A stretch of DNA of 64,000 nucleotides from Temnothorax longispinosus (Eukaryota > Arthropoda > Insecta > Hymenoptera > Formicidae): contig NC_092358.1 of assembly GCF_030848805.1 (NCBI RefSeq), positions 5,022,001-5,086,000 of the forward strand, in the 5' to 3' direction. The stretch's first letter is position 1; every line of letters starts with the position of its first letter. The translations under genes were made by a program, and so were the position numbers. The notes beneath the pieces are model-generated. The model made no database searches. It was not told the DNA's origin and was given only the letters and a program-made list of their open reading frames with translations. Positions 22,201 through 36,635 of the stretch are shown here, piece by piece.

Positions 22201-25200
22201 ACGCATACGCACATATTTATGCACCCCTGCCCCTTACATGCCGCGGCCTCATACATACATCGGTCATATTAGCCGCTTTTGCGGTTAGCCTAAACGCCTC
22301 GACGTCGACAAGAGGCGTTCGTTTATTTAAAAGCGCTCGTGTTTCATTGAAACTCGAAATTAGTATATCCGACGAAGATTATAATAAAGTAAACATTACT
22401 TTATATTCTTTATTATATTTAATATTTCTTGTATTTGTCTCTTTGTTCTCTATTGCCACGAAAACTGACTTGGCCCTTTCTTAACGCATCTTAACAACCT
22501 TTTTATCGTTAATCTCCGAAGTAGTAACAAAAATCTGTCAATTTTGCATCGTCATTGATCGTCATGGATGTTTACGTCGGACTATAATCGTCCGAACGTT
22601 TAATTTCGAAGCGCCACGTCAGCGAGAGACACTTTCAAGCATATTGAGACGGAATCCGCGGCCGAGATCACCATTTACTTTAAGCTTTCCTTTCCATATT
22701 TATCTCGATCTATTTCATTATGGCCACTTCGGGCGTTCCTTCTTCCGTCTTCTTTTCCGCCGAGTGTCTTTCAGTTAGGATTACGACTCACTCTCCCGGG
22801 TGAACGAATGGCCGCACGGTTATTAGGATCACCACCGCCGGCGCAGATTGCTTTTGCGCGAGCCCAGAATTTATGGACGGCGATGATAAAGTCCCATGGA
22901 ATCATAATCGAATGTCTTTCACGACGATCCCGCTGGAAAGTTCCCCAATGTGACGACGACTGTAAATTCCTCATCTCGTTGGATTTGCTTTCTTAAACAG
23001 AAAGAAAGTTGCGAAATTGATTTCTAATTTGACCGACGATGATCTAAATTTGTTATTTGAAGTTTATGCATTACACACACATGTTTCTTAATGATAATTT
23101 TAATCGTATATTAAAGAATATTATGTTTAAAATTACTTTAATAACTGTTATACTAAAATATTAATTTATAATATTAGAAAATAAAGTAGCATCTTTTTAC
23201 ATTTGATATTAATGATATTTTAATAGAAAAAAGTAATTTAACTTCAAGTATACGATAATAATTTTGAAAATATCGCAGGAATTGATAAATATATAATTTA
23301 TAAAAAGCTACCATATATTAATATATTGACTATATGAAGATAAAATACACAATAGTTATATTTTAATTTTTTAAAATAATTTATACATTTTTTGGTTTTA
23401 TAATGTAATAGCGATTACTTACAAATTGCGATTTTGAAAACGTGAAAATTGTATCTTTTTTGAGATTTTTTCAAACTATTATTCAATTCCTCTTTTCCTA
23501 AAAAATAAAACAACATATATCCCAAATACGTCGAACAGTATCTACCATAGTATTCGAGGTTTCTTCCTTCTCTCCGTCGGGGCATACGCCCCGCGATTTA
23601 AGTCGTCAACTTTTATGGGGGTAGTTTTCGCGGAGACGGTCCGCGACAAGCCAACATAAAAGGGGGTGGAAGTTTCCGGTAATATGGCGTCTTCTCGCGG
23701 AATATGGCGGCAACTGTATACAAGAGATAGCGACAATATTGAGGCGCGCGAGAGCGCTCCAAAAAAATACCGAGTTGACCCTATAAACTTGCATGCGTTG
23801 CAACGTCAAGATCGACGTTCTTTCTCAATATTTCTTTTTTATTTAATCATTTATTTATACTGTATCTATCACGTAATTATTGACGCAATTATTTTTACGT
23901 AATACAACAAGTTGAACGTATTTTTATACACTTACATATTTATAAATGCAGAGTGTCTCAAAACTATTAAATTTTTTATTTAAGAGAGTATTCGATCACT
24001 CTTTTATTATCTTTCTTTCGCGATAAAATTCAGAAAGAACGCTATAATACTAATACTAAAAGAGACAGAAGGTATATAGGAATAAATCTTTATACACAGT
24101 ATTTCGAGATGTGGAAAGGATATCATAAGCTGCGTAAACATCCTTCTCGTTGGTTGAATAGGGGGTAGAGTAACTGCACTCGATGATCGTGGATTAACAC
24201 AGGGATTGCGCTGAAGTGCGCCTTCCTTCGCAATCCGTTGATTGCATCTGGCATTTGTGTCACGCTCTTGAGCGTCCGGCCGATATGCCCGGACAAATTG
24301 GAAATTGGTATTCAGCCCGTTGCCCACTGCTGAACGGCCAGACGGATTTGCGAAGGAGCACCTTAGTCCTCGGGTACTGGGCAAGAGTGCTCGTACGTGC
24401 TGGTTGTGGGCTGCGGAGTAAGCGACGTTAAAGTTGCTCAAATCGCTTCTCGACGACCGCCTAACGCCGGAATACCAACGGAAAAGACGGAAATAAACGG
24501 AGCAAAACGGGTCTTTTCCATTACAAATCCGTACGACTTAAAAATTTTTTTCATAAAAAAAAGAATGCAAAAGTAAAAAAGTGTCAATAAAAGAGTGCAA
24601 AGTAGAGAAAAATCAATAAGAAAAGCATGAAAGCATTCGATATTTATAGATAGGTGAATATAGCAACATATTTATTATGGAATTATTCTGTATGACATAA
24701 ATTATTATGTGTTATGCGTTAATAAAAAGAATTTTTAGTCCAGGTAGGAACATGATAGAAAAATAACTTGAATAAACTATTGGGTTAGAAATATAACTTG
24801 ACTGCTTATAAGAAATATTTTAATATGCATAGTTCTTCAAACAAAACAATTTTGAATAGAAACAGGTATTGCGTTACAGGTAAATTCGGGCTCATTGCGC
24901 GCCGCAGTGGAAAAATCCACGTATGTTCGGCCAAGTAGAAATAATCGCTAACAGGATCCAGTGTAATTTATGATCGACCCAATTAAGCTTTCTCTCCGTG
25001 CGCATTGTTGGGCATATTTGCAAAATGCAATTCATATAGTGTTATTCATTACTCTTTATGCGGAATTAAAACGGAATATATTGCACTAAAAATTTTATGC
25101 GCACAAAGACATAAATTATAGATACTTGTCGATCTTCAAAATGTTTGTTTTTTCGTTTTATCTTACTTTAACTACAAAAAGAGTTTATTATTTTTTATTT

Positions 25201-28200
25201 AAGTAAAATATGTTATTAATGTTTTAGAAATTATATGGATGTAAAACGGTATTGATATAATATAAATTCTGTTATAAATTCTAGTACTCTTATACACGCA
25301 TTTTTTACTTTGAAAGGGAATAGATAAAATATTAATTAATATATAAATTTTTAAGAGCATTATTTTGATGAGTTAAATTTTTCAATAGAATTGTTCTCAT
25401 AACCTATATAAAATATTTGCTATATTACATTTCGTATTTTATTGTCACGAGTAAATAAGTACGAAGTTATTTTTGTGCTTTTGAGGCATCAAAATTTAAA
25501 TTTACTAAATCTAAAGCGAAATTATAATTATATATTATTAGGGCTTATATATAGGAATTAACATATATTTCAATATTTAATTTAATCTCTGATAAATAGG
25601 AAACTATTAAACACAAAAAGATTACTATGAAAATAATAACTTTTAACACAGCAAATAAATATGTAGAATCTATATGAAATCTTATATAATTTATAATATA
25701 TTTTCATATAAGCAATACATTAACTGTATGTTACAACGTATCCGAAGATTTCATATAATCTCAAATTAGGTCACTGAGATTTATTATATTATAAAGTATA
25801 ATTTGCAAATATATCTCTTGTTCAAATATCTCATTCTAATATAGTAGAAGAATACTTTTATGTTGTCGAAAAATTTATAAAAAATTAATAATGACTTATC
25901 ATACAAAATAATTAATAAGTAAGGTATATGATAGCATAAATAATTAACCGATAAGCGATAATTGATTAATGAGTGATAAAATTTAATGATAATTTTTTAA
26001 AATATATTTAGTGCTATCTGCAGAGCTTCAAATTAAAATAAGTATTATTCTGATAAAAATGTTTAAGAATATATCAGCATTGTGGGATAAACATGGATTT
26101 AAGGCGAGAAACATTTACGATAATATCGCGAGACAATCGGCATTATGCATTTCCGCGGAAATTATGACGGTGTCTTGCAGCGAATTTTGCCGACGACTGT
26201 ACCCTGATTTACTTCCAACCGATTCGCCAGGAAATCGAATTACCCCCGCGGCGAGCACGCGGAGAAACCTCGAATTAAGAAACACTGAGACCTGCGGAAA
26301 ATATCGACGCGATATAAATCAAAGCCTCCTAGAAACCTTCTTTTTCTCGTCCCTATTCCACATTCGTTATTGGCGGTGGCGATCGATAACCGTCGCGCGG
26401 TTCGTCTCGCGAAATAAATGCGAACGTGAACCTCGAAATCGTTCATTTCTCGGGCAATCGAAGAAACGACTTTAATGCTTGTTACTGGCGATTTTGCGAT
26501 CGCGAAACGCATCACCGACCGCGATAGACGAGCACGTTAATCGTCGGCCATCAACGCGGCTCTCGCGTTCTGCTTCCGTCCTCGAGGCAATCGATACGTG
26601 AATATCCACGGAAATTTTATGTCCCGGAAAGGAGAAACATCTAGACAGTTAAAAACTTGATTCGATTACCCATAAAGTATCCTCGTTCGGCATTCTGTTT
26701 CTGGGATACTTAAGTAGATTTTATTTCGCGTGTTTTACGACCACCCGTCGCACTCCTTCATGTGATTCGGAATGTAAAAATTTTCAAATGTGATAAAAAA
26801 AATTCGAAAAGAACACCTCTATGTATTAAGTAAGTTGGCTATTATGAAGGAATTACATTTTTGACGTTAGTGTTACCTTTATTTTCACGAAACCTAATCG
26901 CAGCGACGTTCAGTTTTGCGTGCTGAAGCCGCAAGAAGTTCCATCGTCGAATCTTTGTAGATTTTAAAAGTGAAGCGATTCTTTGATTACCAAAGTGACC
27001 TTTTTACCTCTTAGCGAGTTTAAAGAGCCGGGGCACTCTCACGGATGTGCCAAGTTAGGAGGAAATACGGGGTAGTGTCCTTTAGAGAGATCCTGTGCTT
27101 AATGGCGCTGAATCACAGATTGCGCGCACCCCTAAATTTGAATTTATTATCAACCCTTGCCCGACGGAGTGCCGTGCGGTGGCGGATGGCGATCGTACGC
27201 CCGAAAGAATAATTTTCTTTCGCTGCCAATCGTCAGCCGTCTGCTCCGTCGAGATCAGAGAGCTTAAGCTTCTAAATGCCGAGATCATCGTTTTCTTATC
27301 AAAAGCAGCAGCGGGTACCTCTAATCGATTTCGCGGAGTTTGTCCCGAGAAATTTATTTGTTTTGTTTGTTCCTCTACATATTCGTGTACACAGTTTTAG
27401 TTTATAGAACTTTGAAACCATATAGATATCTTCAAAAGTCTTTAAAATAAAGTAGAAGAATATGAGGTATTATAAAAAAAGAAAAACTGTACGCCTAAAA
27501 TACGCCGTTAACGAACAAATTAATTCCTAGTAAATGTTTACTTGGTAAACAATATACCTCGGGAATAATTCTTTTCTCTGATTTCAACATCCGCGGATGT
27601 CCCTCAAAGCTAATTGTTTACCAGTGCATTTATTCCGAACACGCAGGCGACGGCTAAATGAACACGTTAAATGAAACGACACTTAACGCGGTTGCTGAGC
27701 ACGTTGCATATCCGAACGAGCCGTGTCAAATGAATGCTCCCGCAGGCAACGCCGAGTCGACCGGAAGCGGTCTATCGTCGATCGCCGTTCCGTTCGATCG
27801 GTTCCGCGGCGCGTCGCGGAACGGCTCGGCGGAACGGCGCGGCGACGGGACGGGACCACGGGCTGATAAATCCGACGTGTGTATCGCGTTGGCGCGATAA
27901 ATCAATTATAATATTCCACGGCTAGTTTGGGTTATATCGGTTATTAGTAAAATCCGTCGGCATTACGGAAGGCAGCCACATATATCCGTCGATCGTTTCT
28001 CTCTAACAAATTTCGTGTTTTATCTCTCTCATCTCTCTTGCGGATCTAATGGCGAAGAACGGTCCATTATCTGCGCGCTCTTCTCTCCAACGATATATCA
28101 AAATATTCTGTAATTCTAATTTCTAATATTAATTTTAGATATGATTGTTAAAAGAATAGTAACGTATATAATGTTAGTAATATAATAAGCCTATCTTATT

Positions 28201-30720
28201 TATGTTTTAAAAAATAAAAATTTTATGTTAGAGAAATATTATATTGTACATTATTTTATTAATATTATAATATTATTATTAGAACTGAATATCACATATT
28301 ACAATAGGGAATGGATTAATTTATTTAGAAATTCTCTGAATTATAATAATTCACTTTAAAACCTTTTTATATGTGAGACCTTATATATCGCGCCTAATGG
28401 ATAATCCGTCATTATTCCTCTTCTCTCTCTTACTTCTTCCCTTCCCTTCATCTCTCGTTTGTTTCGCTCTTTCTCTCGAGCCTACCTCACTATACATTAT
28501 GTCCTCTCAACCCCGTTCTTCTTCTCTCGCTTCGATAAATACGCGATCGGCCATCCCCAGCCAGAACATCATCGGACGAACCTACGGATTCGCACTTCGG
28601 TAACGCCCGGCATTATTCACCCTTTATTGGATTTACCGATTCTTCTCGCGCGAGTCGCGACAACGCGGAACGCGCGCGCGATGCACCGTGACGCTTCACT
28701 GCAACGACCGCGCCGCGATCTGTAACAACGTAGCGACGTTAGCCGATCGTTACAAAACACTGGGGACATAAATCCTTCGCGGTCCTTTCCGTGGCGATGC
28801 GCAGGGCGGAAGGAGGCCGATAATGGTTTTCAGACTCGCGCCGCGGTTGATGCGTCGCGACAGTCGTCCGCTCCCGAGAAATGTTTTCTGCACCCGTCGC
28901 CTGACATTTCCACCCCGTTTTATGTACTTACAATGTTCTTGTATTCTCCCGAACTGAGACAACAGTCAACTAAATGTGTGAAATAGATTCCGCGTAATAA
29001 TCGATGAATGTATAGAAATATCACGGTTTTATTGTTGCGGATTAAAAGAAAACTAAATGCTAAATATAAAAAGGATTAAGATTTAGTTCAAATTATTTGT
29101 TATGTGAGTATCGATAAATATTTCAAATTATTATGTTATGTCTGGACATGTGAAGCTGCCAGTGTTTGTAATAAGGCATCTCGTTACGAAAAGCAAGTTA
29201 TGGGCATAACGAAATTTCCCGGACTGAATCTTTCGCGTATTTTTGGCGACGATATGGGAAAGTAAAGAGGGTTGGTTCGGCACTTCCGAGTTATTCGTCC
29301 AGATCTAAAGATTTGGAACGCACCGTGTATTCGCATTTGCATACCCCGCCGATTCCGCCGGTGTCTCCCGTTCCCCGCGACTCTTCTACACGGTCCACGA
29401 CTTAGTTCTTTCCGCCGTCTCCGATGCAAATTACAATATTCCCGTGCCGTTCGTTCGGATATGAAAATATATGCGACTCCCGATAAAAATAGGATACGCG
29501 TTCCTCGCCCTCCTTCGCGCGGCGGAACAAAGGAACTCCACTTCCATCTTTCGTGAGTGCTTACACCTGTGCCCTTGCCAACACTACTCACTATGCTTTT
29601 GTTTCTTATTAACCCTTTTATTCAAATTAAATACTGCACGCATTTTTCACATCTCTTATAATATTTTTATAAAATATTTATTATAACTAAAAATTTCAAT
29701 TTTTTAGATACTAATGCTTATTGCTTATTAAATTGGAGCTAAATTGATAACTATATAATGTTACTACAAGGATACATTTTTTCTCGCTAATTAAGATAAT
29801 TGAAAAGGTATTGCATTGGAAAGAAATGCATATAAAGTTTCTAATTTTATAGAACATTTTCGATGTAATTACAATTTCATCGAAGTGTTTTGTGTAATTA
29901 AATAAAAAATTTACATTTTTTTTTCTAAAATAGTATTTTTATTCTTTTTGCGATCGCAATATAATTTTCATAGATTCCTATTCAATGCGATTACTATTAC
30001 GCGAAAGGCGTACGTGAGTCGTAGCTTTAACGCAAGGGCTTAAGAATGTAAATCGGGCTTTGCAGCCATTGAATCACGCGAAGCGTGCTATGCAGGCGTG
30101 CAAATCTTGGCGCGTTTTAAAAGATTAAAATTTTACTCGGGCCCAATCGGTTCGCGCCATGCTAGAGATCGCACCTCGCGCCCGCTTCTGCAGAATAATG
30201 TTTCCCACGCGACCGATAGGGCGACTCCCCAGGCAGAGTCGCTTCTTTTTTCCTATGGCAATATTTAGATAAACCTCGCTACGTGTGCCGACTAGAGAGC
30301 AGGTAGAAGAGATATGTTGTAAAACATTATGTATTACCGCCCCAGCGGTCTCATTTTATTGGCCCGTAACAAACTTTGCCTCGAAACAACCATTTTCTCA
30401 TGGGAGTGTCTGCCAAGACTGGACGCACAATACATAGTAAAAAAATATTTTTTTATTATACTTATTTATTAGAAATATTTTTAAATAGCAATATTTATTA
30501 ATTAATAATTAGTAATAATCGTATTTATCACGCAGGTATACTTGGTGAAATATTAATGTAATACTTTTTCTATTTTATACACCAATATGCCATTTAATAC
30601 ATTTATTATGTTATAAACTTACTATTGTGTTATTTTTTATTTACTATAAGAATAAGTGCACAGATATTAATGATATTATCAAATAAAAAAATGTCTCAAC
30701 TATTTTGACGCTGATTATAC
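19214..30720. other. Gene desert, part 1: alternating AT-rich DNA and CpG-rich blocks
   Basis: No exon I can support. CpG-rich blocks stand at about 20690-22380, 22560-22990, 23540-23850, 26100-27350, 27590-28080, 28370-28960, 29180-29590 and 30000-30420. Between them the sequence is AT-rich. A run of imperfect TATATTCTCT repeats lies at about 20215-20345 and a pyrimidine-rich stretch at 21391-21430. Open frames in the CpG blocks overlap one another on both strands and show no recognisable motif. The block pattern suits enhancers or non-coding transcripts. Confidence 0.5.
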
Positions 30721-33700
30721 AACGAAATCGCGGTGCTAATTCGCAAAAACCTCCGCTTCGGTGACGAACGATCTAATTATTTTCAGACTTTCCTCATTAG
30801 TTACCCGCCTCTTCGGCGGTCGGTACAAATCGTTTCTTTTGTTCCCGACGCGTCGCGCCGGCGGGTTATCTAAATCGCGTCGAATATTTCCGCGGGTAGG
30901 TCCGCGGGAGATCCGCGGCGACGGCGCTCACCGTTATTCCCGTTAAAAAGCATCTCGCGTATCAATTTCACGGGACAACGCGGTGCATCGCGGGTAATCC
31001 GGCGTGGTGGATCGTCTTTTTGTTCCTGGCCGCTTAATATTGCTTGTCCCGCCGTAATCTCCAACCCGGCCCCGACACCCTGTTACACCCCGTGCCATCC
31101 CCCTCGCTGCTGCCCTCCTCCCTCTCCGCGTTTCGCTCCACTACGTCCCGCTGTCCTCTACCTCCACGTCGCAATAGCGTAGTCGAACTTTTCCTTCGCC
31201 AGTAATCCTCTTCGCGCGTGAAGGCTTGTATTTTTTCGCGTGCATACAGATGTAGAGAAATTCGATGCAGTCAGAACAGTGCGTTACAGTCTTTCGTGAT
31301 CAAAAGGCTATGGAAGCAGAATAAATTTAATTGTATTAAAATTAAATCGATAGTTTCTTGGAGATTATGACAATATCGAATATGAGAGAAATTGAATAGG
31401 AAGCGTTTTAAGACAGAAGTCCCTATCCATTTTGACAGAATCGCGAATACAATCGAGACGACTTATAGACGCGCGGAACGTTAATGAGCTAGAAAAATGT
31501 AAAATCCACAAATTAACTGTTTCTTACTTTCATTTATGGTTTTTCGTAAAGACGCTACACCGCGCGCGCCGTTTCGCAGCCGGCTCGCCTGCGATGCGAA
31601 CCGCTACACTTCCGCGGTACTTAACGTAAGTACGCCGGGACTTCGGCGAAGAAAATAAAGAAATTACTCGCCGCGCGCTCTCTCTCGCCCGGTCCATCCC
31701 TTTCGCCACCGCCATCGTCTCACCCCCCTCATCTCCTCGTTGCTCCGTATCGCGGGACAATGTTATTTTACGGCGTGGTGAGTTTGAGCCTCTTTCATCC
31801 GGCGACACGGTGGTCGTGGCGATGGCGATGGTTGCGGCGCGGTGGTTTCTAGCAAACCGCCACACCCTCGTGACTGCCTCCGCCTCTACCTCTGTCTCCC
31901 TCTCTCTCTTTCGCTCCCTCACTCCCTTTCTCCCTCTCCCTGTGCAACGTTTAATCTGATCAAGCGCGGATTATATCGGACAGCACGCTGACGAGGAGAA
32001 AAAAATCGTTGCAGCGCGACAAGAGACGATCTTGTGCGTCGTGTCGAGCTTCCGGCAAAAGCGCTGTTTCAACTATAAATGAAGTACAGCATTATTTCAT
32101 GAAATTAGAACGCCTTACGTTGAGTCAATTGGACTTCGGTATTATGTAATCGTTGTAGTTTAAAATTTTTTTTTAAATTTTATATTTTTAGGTCGTTATT
32201 TGACGAGAGTCAATCTGCAATGATTTTATGTTATAAAGCTATTACCTCTCTTAATATATATTTTTATTTATTAAATAAGAAACTTTTTGCAAACTAATTT
32301 TTATAGATGCACACAAACAGATAATATTCTTTAATTAGAAGTTTATTTAACAAAATTTTGATTTAGATCTAATTGTAAAGATATATAATATCGAGGATTT
32401 TTTGCAAAATAGAGACAAATGACTCAACATTTTCATTGGTTAAAGATGACATCTGTCGTTAAATGAGATGCGGTAAAAAGACACTTTCTCTATATTTCAT
32501 TAATTCCTGTGTGATTATGTTTTGTGCCATCTTATGCCAATGAATAAGATGTCATCAATATATTTATAGAATTGATTATATATATATATTATATATATAT
32601 ATATATCGAGATATTATCCCACATGTTAAAAAGTACGCGCGTTCTGACGAAATTGGACGGTGTTCTTGTGAAATCGCACGGTGTCGGGAAAATTGGAGAA
32701 GGATAGCTGGGTCTTGCTCCATTTTATTAGATCAAACGGACTGTGACCAAGCTGTACGTTCTACTTGACTCGGTCACTCGGCTCCTGTCCGACCGAATAA
32801 ACGTCGCCGTGCCTTATTCCGCACCAACCCCCTTTTCGCCTTGTCGCTACCCCCCGAGGGCACTTTTTTATATCATTGAGAGATCCGAGTGTCGTCCCGG
32901 TAGCATTTTATCGGCCAACGTGCTCGACCGGCTTCTCAATTTCATTTTTCTCGCCCTCTTATTGTCAATTTCTTGATACAACCGAGCTACCGAATAATTC
33001 GGAACGCATACATGATTCAAAGCTGCTAATGTAGCTACTAGTGTACACGAAGCTAGTTCCGCTATTTAAGTTTGAAAGAACAAAACAAAACAAAACAATC
33101 TTTATGGATCTTAAGATTAAGACAAACAATTTCTGTAAATTACATACATGTATATATAATAGATAGGAATTGTTTAATATCACACGTAGAATACACTTTA
33201 TATATGCTAGAAGGGATTGATTGTTTTTTTATGAGGGAATTTTATTTTTGACTTTAATAGTTCTTAAAGATAAGATATTATTTTGTTAGGGACAACTATT
33301 TCAATTTATATTTAATTGTATTGTAAGAGAACGATAGATAATATTGGCTCAATCGGTCAATCGATCTACTCGATCGCAAACTACTTAGGCGATGTAACAG
33401 CCATATATCGCCTCGATACATCGCCTACGTCGCTTATTGCAACGACGACGACGAGGATGGCGTTGGCCGTAACTCGATTTTGCGTTCCATCTGAGACACT
33501 GAAAGTCCCTCCGGCCGTCCAGCCTGCCCGTCAATAAGGCAATTCGCTGACCTGAATTGGCTCCATTACTCGGAGAAGAATGACTTTCGAGACGATATTT
33601 CACTTCGTAAGAAAATATTGAGGATGCCCTCGCGACGACACTACAAAGAAGTGCTAAATGTGACAATCTAGTCTTTCTCCTGTCGATAAAAGGTCGAGTG

Positions 33701-36413
33701 GCGTTATCGAAACGATTGGCTGACTGAGACAATATAATGATGATTTCTCAAGGATAAAAAATACTTATTATAGATTTATCGATAAAATTAAAATCTTAAA
33801 AAAACAATTATTAAATTTGTTATTTAAATTTGTTAAATATTGCTTTTAATTAGATAGTTATTAATTTTTATTATTAGACACAGATTGCATATGTAAAATA
33901 TCTTTTACATAATTAGCTTTCGTGATTTTGTACAGGGTACAAAATTTTGCAAAATTCTTTGTCGAATTTTTTTAAATCCTATATCGATATTGAAATTGAA
34001 CGTAGACGGGAGATTAAAATCAAAGAGTCATATTCGATACTTGCTCGACCAAATCGTGCTTTTCACGTCCTTGCGTTCCAACTTTGTGCGATCAATTCGC
34101 ATTAACTTTCGGGAGACACATCGAGCACAGCTCGGAATATTGCGGAGAACATTTCATGCTCTCATGCCAGGAAAAAAAGGTTGGGGCGGGGACGGACTCT
34201 GATCCGCAAAATATTCGTTTGGACTGCTCGAAAGATCGTTGTCGCGGTTATTATTTTTCGAGGGATAGAAGCCCGGCGGGCGCGAGAAGCACGGAAGCGA
34301 ATCCAGGATCCTTATCTAACCATAAAGCTTAATCCCTCGACGCGGAGGCGCTCGTGCGCTAAAATGTATTTTACGAGCTGCTTATACGTTTCAGCGGTCA
34401 CCCTGACACCGAATCCAATTTTCTCGATAGGATCTTTAGTAGGGATCAGGTGTTAGAGGTCCGAAAGGTCTTCGCATGATATGTCCGCATTCACACACGT
34501 GCACATTGTAACGTACTATTCCCGTAAGCAAATCTTTTTCTCGCGATCGATGGATGGGTCGTTTGAATTTTTTTTTGTAGACAATAACCATCATATGTAG
34601 CAACATGTCGATCTGATTTACTACAAGAATGCATGATCTTTTTTTAATATTTTTTTAAGTAATAATTATTTAAATATTATAATATTTTTAAAAGTAGTAG
34701 GTACTAACTTTTTATGCATTAAAAGCATTAAAAAATGATGAAGTTTTACAATCGCCATACACATAAATACGTAAAAGAGACCTGCGGTACGGATTTCTTT
34801 AGCACTCAATCAATGTGTTCTATCGTCTATCGCCATATTTGAATATTTCTCGTTCCGGCGACACTACTGGAGGCAGATAAAATGCTTTACGACGCCGAGG
34901 AATTAACCCTTGATTTCCGCGCATTACTCTCACCGTAGAGTCTACCGAGATAAAGGGGTGGCTGCTTCCTTACTATCTCCGTGGCATAATGGCCGACGAA
35001 GAAGGGCACCGTTCATCGTGAAAGATATAATGGAGCCGTGGCGTGGTTCCTCCACGGGCTTGTGCACCCACGATTTATGGTTTCTTTTATTTAGGGAAAT
35101 AATGGTGCAAGGTTACCGGAGAGCATCGAGCCACGAGCCGTCAGCTTTTGGCTTTTCAAAGCGAATTGCAACGTGTCGCAATGTTGGAGATATTTAAGCG
35201 CAAGTTACTTCTCTCGTTCGCTCATTAAAAAAACTGGGCAGAATCTTGCCATTCGTGATTGAAAAAAAACCATTAATCTTTATTGAGAATGTGTCTTTGA
35301 TTTCGTTTATATACTTAATCTTTTTCGATTTATTTATATAAATATAATTTTCCTTTAATTAAATGTAGTTTCTCGTATAGTTTCTATATTAAATTAATTA
35401 TACGAAATTACGAGTTTCTAACAAATCAGACACTATTCCATTTGACCAATATATGCAATTTATCTCATAAAAATTAGATATTGCGTGTTTTAAAAGAAGT
35501 TCTTCTTAGATGAACAACAGTAATCTTCGTAATCTCTCTTTTATCCGCGAGATGTTATGCATTTTACGCATGTAGCAGCAGGAATCAGCGAGAGAAAAAG
35601 AGAGCGTCTTGCATTTTTACTCCCTCCTCGGGTATAAGCGAAAATCGAGAAGAGCCAAGGCGGGTAGGTCGCTCGCTTGCACGCGAAATCTGTGTATAGG
35701 TGCGAGGTGGTCCGTCGAGTCGGCGGTATCAATATTCATCAGCCATCCTATGTTCGGCTGGCTCAAATTCGTAGGATTAGCCGCGGAAACTTCGCGCCGC
35801 TCCCTCCGTGTTGTAACCGCCTGCGCGATGATACACGCACATACACGCACACATACGTACAGATATGGCGAGATTTAGAGGAAGAGGGATGCTGCAACGC
35901 GCGCTGTACCGAGGGAGACGTGCGTAGGCGGGCCGCGGGGCCGGCGCGGCGTTCACCACCGTGTGATGCTCCACCGCGGGATTCTAATCCGGGTAGGTCG
36001 GGTAGGCGTGTGTGACGTCATATTGCATAACAATTAATCAACGGGCGATAACAGCTAGCCGGTTCTCTCTCGACGGAATGGGAAGCCCTGATAATCATTT
36101 CAACGGGCAGCTTAAAGTGCCACTAGTTAACGCTAAGCCGATTTAAAAGCGATTTAATATCCGGAATATTATACCTGGTTGTCGCGCGGCGCGCGGATGC
36201 TCGACAATAGCGATCGCATTGGAATGGATCCGCCGACGCTTTCTTAGCTCACTTCTCGTCAGACTCATCATCTATTGCTATAGATGCTTTTGCATCCTGC
36301 AGTTTAAGTTTCTTCCTTTTTGTGTTTAGTTATCATGTTTTAGATCCTTAGTTTTGATAAACACGATTCTTATATTAAATAAACATTAATAGTTTCAGAT
36401 TTAGGAAAAGTTT

Positions 36414-36635
36414 TTAGTTGAACTTCAGTTGCACTCCTCCTTCGGTCAAGTGAAAAAATTCAACGTGAGTGTATTCTCGCGTAACTCCACTAACTCCCGA
36501 CATTGCGTCGTTAATAAGCGGTGGCACCAGCCACATGCTCTCTCTTGCTTTTCTCTCTGCTAATACATAATGCCGATCAAACAACTGTTTAAGCAGTCCC
36601 GAGTTAAGTGCGTTCCATTCTTTCGCGAGTACCAT
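36414..36635 (-). CDS. Unrecognised short open frame, 73 residues
   Basis: It starts MVLAKEWNALNSGLLKQLFD and ends HVEFFHLTEGGVQLKFN. I do not recognise a family. It is more coding-like than its neighbours: mixed charged and hydrophobic residues, no low-complexity bias, and moderate GC in a region without competing frames on the other strand. The frame runs eight codons upstream of the ATG (LGANQDDM) to a TAA, and an AG acceptor-like site (AAAGACTAG) lies there. It may be an exon of an unseen gene, a transposon fragment, or chance. Confidence 0.25.
   Translation of the reverse strand: MVLAKEWNALNSGLLKQLFDRHYVLAERKARESMWLVPPLINDAMSGVSGVTREYTHVEFFHLTEGGVQLKFN

Noticed and set aside
24007..24441. 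Minus-strand frame of 144 residues
   Set aside because: No recognisable motif, overlapping plus-strand frame, and no splice or expression signal. Probably chance in a GC-rich block.
26011..26475. Plus-strand frame of 154 residues
   Set aside because: Starts in AT-rich DNA and runs into a CpG block with a change in amino acid composition. No domain, and no conserved-looking segment.
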